Of a DNA stretch of 64,000 bases, positions 60,251-64,000 are shown piece by piece. Origin of the DNA: Zanthoxylum bungeanum (taxonomy: Eukaryota > Streptophyta > Magnoliopsida > Sapindales > Rutaceae); assembly GCA_019454045.1 (NCBI GenBank), contig SKCR01026770.1:1-64000 (forward strand). Reading direction: 5' to 3'. A program made the translations under genes and the position numbers. Position 1 is the stretch's first letter; every line of letters starts with the position of its first letter. The notes under the pieces were generated by a model. That model was not told the DNA's origin and ran no database searches. It saw only the letters and a list, made by a program, of their open reading frames with translations.

Positions 60251-61921
60251 GTGGCGGTAACTCGTTGGTTGTTGATTTTTAAACAATAAATTTGTTGACT
60301 TTTTTCAATTTTAAATTTTTGTCACGAAATGACAATGAGTAAAGGGATGACACATGTAAAATAATATTTAAACAAAAGTTACTTCCCCTCACTAACAACC
60401 TTACTCGGTCAGCAAAAGCAATATATGTGAAGTAAACACTCATAAGTATGTACAAAAAAATTTGGTATACAATGGCATGAAGCACACACAAGCATACAAT
60501 GAGTTAAAAAAAAATAAAAATGACTGAAACAGCACTTCAAGCAAGTACATGATACTCAGTCAGTACTCAACTGTTTATGGCATGAAATAATATGCAACAC
60601 TTTAGATTTTACTAAATACTACACGCATGCATATGACATAAACACCAAAGCATAACAAGTACTTGCGTGAAAAATAAGTGCACAACGAATCAAGGCTTAA
60701 GACCTTATTTTATGAGCGGGACAAAGCCAAATAAATCTCATCTATTGACACACCCAGTCAACAAAATAGATATTCAAACTCAGCACCACTAGGACCTGAA
60801 AATAAGCAACATTGGTTGTATGCTATAACAATCTCCCCAAAAATAAGATGAGCTTATAATTAAAACTCTTTCGAGTTAAGGGTTTTTGCCATTATCTTTT
60901 GAATTTTGGCCCATTGGCTCTTTTGCTCTTGAGACTCATATAAATTAATTTTTTTTTTTACTTTTACAAAGGGATAGCATAAGGTCATCTAGTCAAATGT
61001 CACATTATCTAGTGAGCTAATTATGATAGAGATTAGACTGCCAGTCCAAAAACTCATACATGCGACCAAGCCTCGACAATAAAAAAAATTGTGTATGTGA
61101 AATGCAAGTACATGATATACCAAGAGTTTTTATCACACACTCGTGCACATAGAGTATCAAGAAAAATAAAAGCATATGATACATGTATAACCAAATATCA
61201 TACATACTAGGATCACATGCACATGTTTTTCATGCTCTAACAAACCAAAAAAAAAAATTGTTCTTTTCATTTTATATATATATTTTTTTAATGTTTCAGT
61301 TTTTTTTAACACAAAAGATAAAAAGGCACACAAGGCTTGTCAAAATCCAATGGTACGTGGAATTGTATCCCGAATACAGATCATACTACCGTCCATTCGG
61401 AATCGGCTATGGAATTTATTTCCGAGTTTTCATCTTATATATCAAAGGACATATAACAATGAACAACACACACACCCAAATGCGGTGAAATAAAAAATGT
61501 ACAAAAACATAAAAACACAGGCACACACACATGCAAAAGGAAAAACAAAAATACAACTTCTAAGAAGAGTTATATCGAAGTGCACTCTCATCATTCTTCT
61601 TAGGATCAAGGCACTCAAAAGTATATGGGAAGTCATCATGCTTCCTCACCCAAACCTTTTTAGGAATCTATTTTGTCATGACCCTCTCCCTAGAGCGGGC
61701 CCAATCCTAGAAAGAGGTTCGCGAACAACTTTAGCTCGAACACTCTATATGTCCAACCAACCAAACAAATATGCACAATTAATACATTATAAGTTACAAA
61801 TACAAGAATTATACACCAATTATATGGTTTACAACACAAGTCTTAATAATAAGCAAATGACGACTCAAATGTCTGGACCAACCCGAAAAACAACTGTGGC
61901 ACGTGGATCTAATTCTGGTAC
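60251..61921. other. Intergenic / possible interior of the right-hand LTR element
   Basis: AT-rich, without recognisable coding sequence. On the minus strand, just left of the LTR end, a sequence GTACCAGAATTAGAT (about 61906-61920) resembles a decayed tRNA-Met primer site. Confidence 0.35.
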
Positions 61922-64000
61922 TGCTATTGTTGTGCTCGCGATGTTGGGTTTCTACGGTCCCAAGGATCGATTAAAGCGATGAAACAATACATGTGAATAC
62001 ACGAAGAAGTTGCGGAATACTTACATCGATCGGTTGAGGCGATGCGTCGAAGAACAAAAAATCTTTTTCTCCCTCCAATATGGCTCGGCAGTGAGCAGAT
62101 TTTGGGTCCTCTATTTTCGGCCATGAATCAACCTCCAAGCTCCAAGCTTTCGTAATGTGATTCCAAGCTCACAAGTGGGTTTCCCTATCACCTTCGCAAG
62201 ACTCTAATGTGTGCTAGCACTCTTGATTTTGCAACAAAATCATCACATTTCTTCTCCTTGACTCACGGAAAAACAGAAAGTTTTGGAGAAGAAAAAACTG
62301 CCCCTTGGGCGAGAGAGAGAGGAAGAAATTGAGAGAGGAAAGTTGTGTGTTGGTTGTTGGAAATGTGTATCTAATACACAAAAATGAATTTCCAAATTCA
62401 TTTACCAAATTTTTGGCTTTCCAAAAGTCAAAAGGCTTTAAGCCATCCAACCACTTCCGACAACTACTATCAATCACATCAAAAGTGACAAGTTGTCACA
62501 TCAATTGATTGACTAGCGATTTGACGCTTGATGTGACTTGCGATCCGCACTTGAATTCGAAATGCGAGTGCGCTCGCAAACACTCTCGGGCCCGTGTTCG
62601 CTAATTCCAAATTAACGAATTTTCCGTTGCGACGTAATTAAATAATTATGCCTAGCAAAATCACTATTCATGTCGCTAACGAATTAATTATAAATTAACT
62701 CGTTCGCCCGAATTAAAATCTAATTTCAATTCCGCGTCGAAATCCAATTTCGTACAATATATCGAATATATTATTTTATCGATTAATTCTAAATTAATCG
62801 TTTTCTCTCTTTAATAAATATTTTATCCCAGATAAAATATCTCCGTAATTAATCCAAGATTAATTTTCTCTCTCATTTAATTAATCCCAGATTAATAAAG
62901 TGCGAGTCATACATCATCGGTGAATTTTCGGGAAGCGACCCATGAGATCCCCGGATATGTTGGCAGTAAATTCGGTCATCGGACTATCCGAACACGTACG
63001 TACCTAGTACTACGTTTTTACCGATTTACAAGACAAGGTTGGCTTCTAGCAAAGCGTCATGCCTACCCAATTCTCCAGAAATATCCTTACAGGAATATGT
63101 GATTTATATCAGGCGTAGTATACGTAGTATTGCGTATTTCGATCCAGTATCGGATGTCACGTGCAAGGCCTGGGGCTGGAATTGTGTCTGCCCCGTACGA
63201 AGCACATATCGGATCTCTGGTAACTAGTCTCTATAATCGGATAATCATGACCTAGTCATATTATCCCGATGACTGCAGTACATAAGAGAACCAGTTCCGT
63301 ATCCTGCGTGACCATCATCTCCACTATGACTGGAGTGATACTTCCGTCTTGACATCACACCCAACACACTACGATTCTCAATATACCCAGCAGAGGCGTA
63401 CACAGAACCTGTTAAAGCCCTGGACGACCAAAACCAAAGTATATTGATTGTCGCAAGTATTAGCGGTGCAAGTCTCAGGTTAAGACCAAATACACCTACC
63501 TTGATTCGGACTTCCATAGACATATAGTCATACTACCAATGGAATTCCGAGGGGTCTATCCAGAGCGAAGCTGTTTTCCGTACCATCGGTAAAACACAAC
63601 CTCCTACTACACTTGCATGAGTATCATATACCCAAATATATGAGAACTATGATGTTATGCCCTCACAACGCGCACAAGTGTAATACTAGTCTTTTCCGCA
63701 TTATCGATGTCCAATCTCGATAATACTCTGACTAGGGATATTTAATGATTAAACCTTCGTGGATTGATACTGTCATGAATTCAATACAACAACATATATC
63801 ATCCAATACAACAATATGTATCATCCAATACAATTACATCTCACATCCAATCCATCAATCTCATCTCAACAATCATGAATTCATATTTCTCATGCTTTCA
63901 ATTAATCAATGTTTATATCTCCACAAAATATATATTTAAATATATATATTTAATTATAATTATACCAATATATTTATATATGGACTTTCACAACAATCAT
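61922..64000 (-). mobile_element. Partial LTR with perfect triloop inverted repeats
   Basis: Read on the minus strand the region looks like a long LTR ending ...AACAATAGCA at 61922 and starting beyond the right edge. Seven perfect inverted repeats lie within 300 bp, each with a three-base loop: 62602-62614 (5-bp arms, CCA), 62738-62752 (6, CCA), 62756-62772 (7, CGA), 62780-62800 (9, CTA), 62818-62840 (10, CCA), 62847-62865 (8, CAA) and 62880-62896 (7, CCA). The style matches the LARD at 14667-24152 in reverse orientation. It may be a solo or truncated LTR; the left boundary is moderately supported. Confidence 0.5.

Noticed and set aside
61017..61982. Short ORFs on both strands near 61 kb
   Set aside because: AT-rich, low-complexity translations; no family similarity.

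Overview
This window is nuclear DNA from a eudicot-type flowering plant. The evidence is split genes with GT-AG introns, a complete SUD1/CER9 (Doa10/MARCH6) E3 ligase gene, a UGT73-type glycosyltransferase, and many plant-type retrotransposons inside one another. I cannot name the species. Ordinary host genes sit at the two ends and most of the middle is transposon.

Layout. 1-692: start of a UDP-glycosyltransferase gene (minus), running off the left edge. 1.6-2.1 kb: two tRNA-derived SINEs of different families. 3.0-4.6 kb: a promoter/5'-UTR-like stretch and a lone XBAT-type ankyrin exon fragment. 4595-26129: a 21.5-kb Ty3/gypsy Tat-lineage element (5-bp target duplication CCTTA) with broken gag and pol, 44/134/83-bp tandem repeats in its 3' region and an antisense extra ORF. 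A second element (14667-24152; TSD ACTTC) with 2.3-2.6-kb LTRs and a non-coding interior, a LARD, sits inside that antisense ORF. 26535-36956: a minus-strand, non-autonomous Athila-like element whose interior holds a broken gag-like ORF and an intact, intronless LONELY GUY (LOG)-like ORF. It is itself invaded by a non-autonomous hAT (30582-31503) and by a solo LTR (34710-36606). 37-43 kb: host tandem duplications, a FAR1-related (MULE-derived) pseudogene and a strictly 171-bp satellite array. 43628-47459: a truncated relative of the Athila-like element that lacks the LOG ORF. 48382-51322: a degenerate hAT transposon. 52136-52317: a further SINE copy. 53862-60056: SUD1-like gene (minus, 9 coding exons, 1117 aa predicted). 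61922-64000: a partial LTR on the minus strand, running off the right edge.

Two observations stand out. (1) A cytokinin-activation (LOG) homologue rides as an uninterrupted ORF inside an LTR element, in the element's sense orientation, with a changed nucleotide-binding motif and an added basic plus LxLxL C-terminal tail. (2) The LARD, and independently the LTR at the right edge, are packed with perfect short inverted repeats, most with 5-11-bp arms and three-nucleotide loops (TTG, TGG, CTG, TCG; CCA/CAA in the opposite orientation). This density is not explained by coding or by simple AT-richness. Insertion junctions were read directly by finding matching target duplications on both sides. 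All family names rest on recognising motifs, not on database searches.
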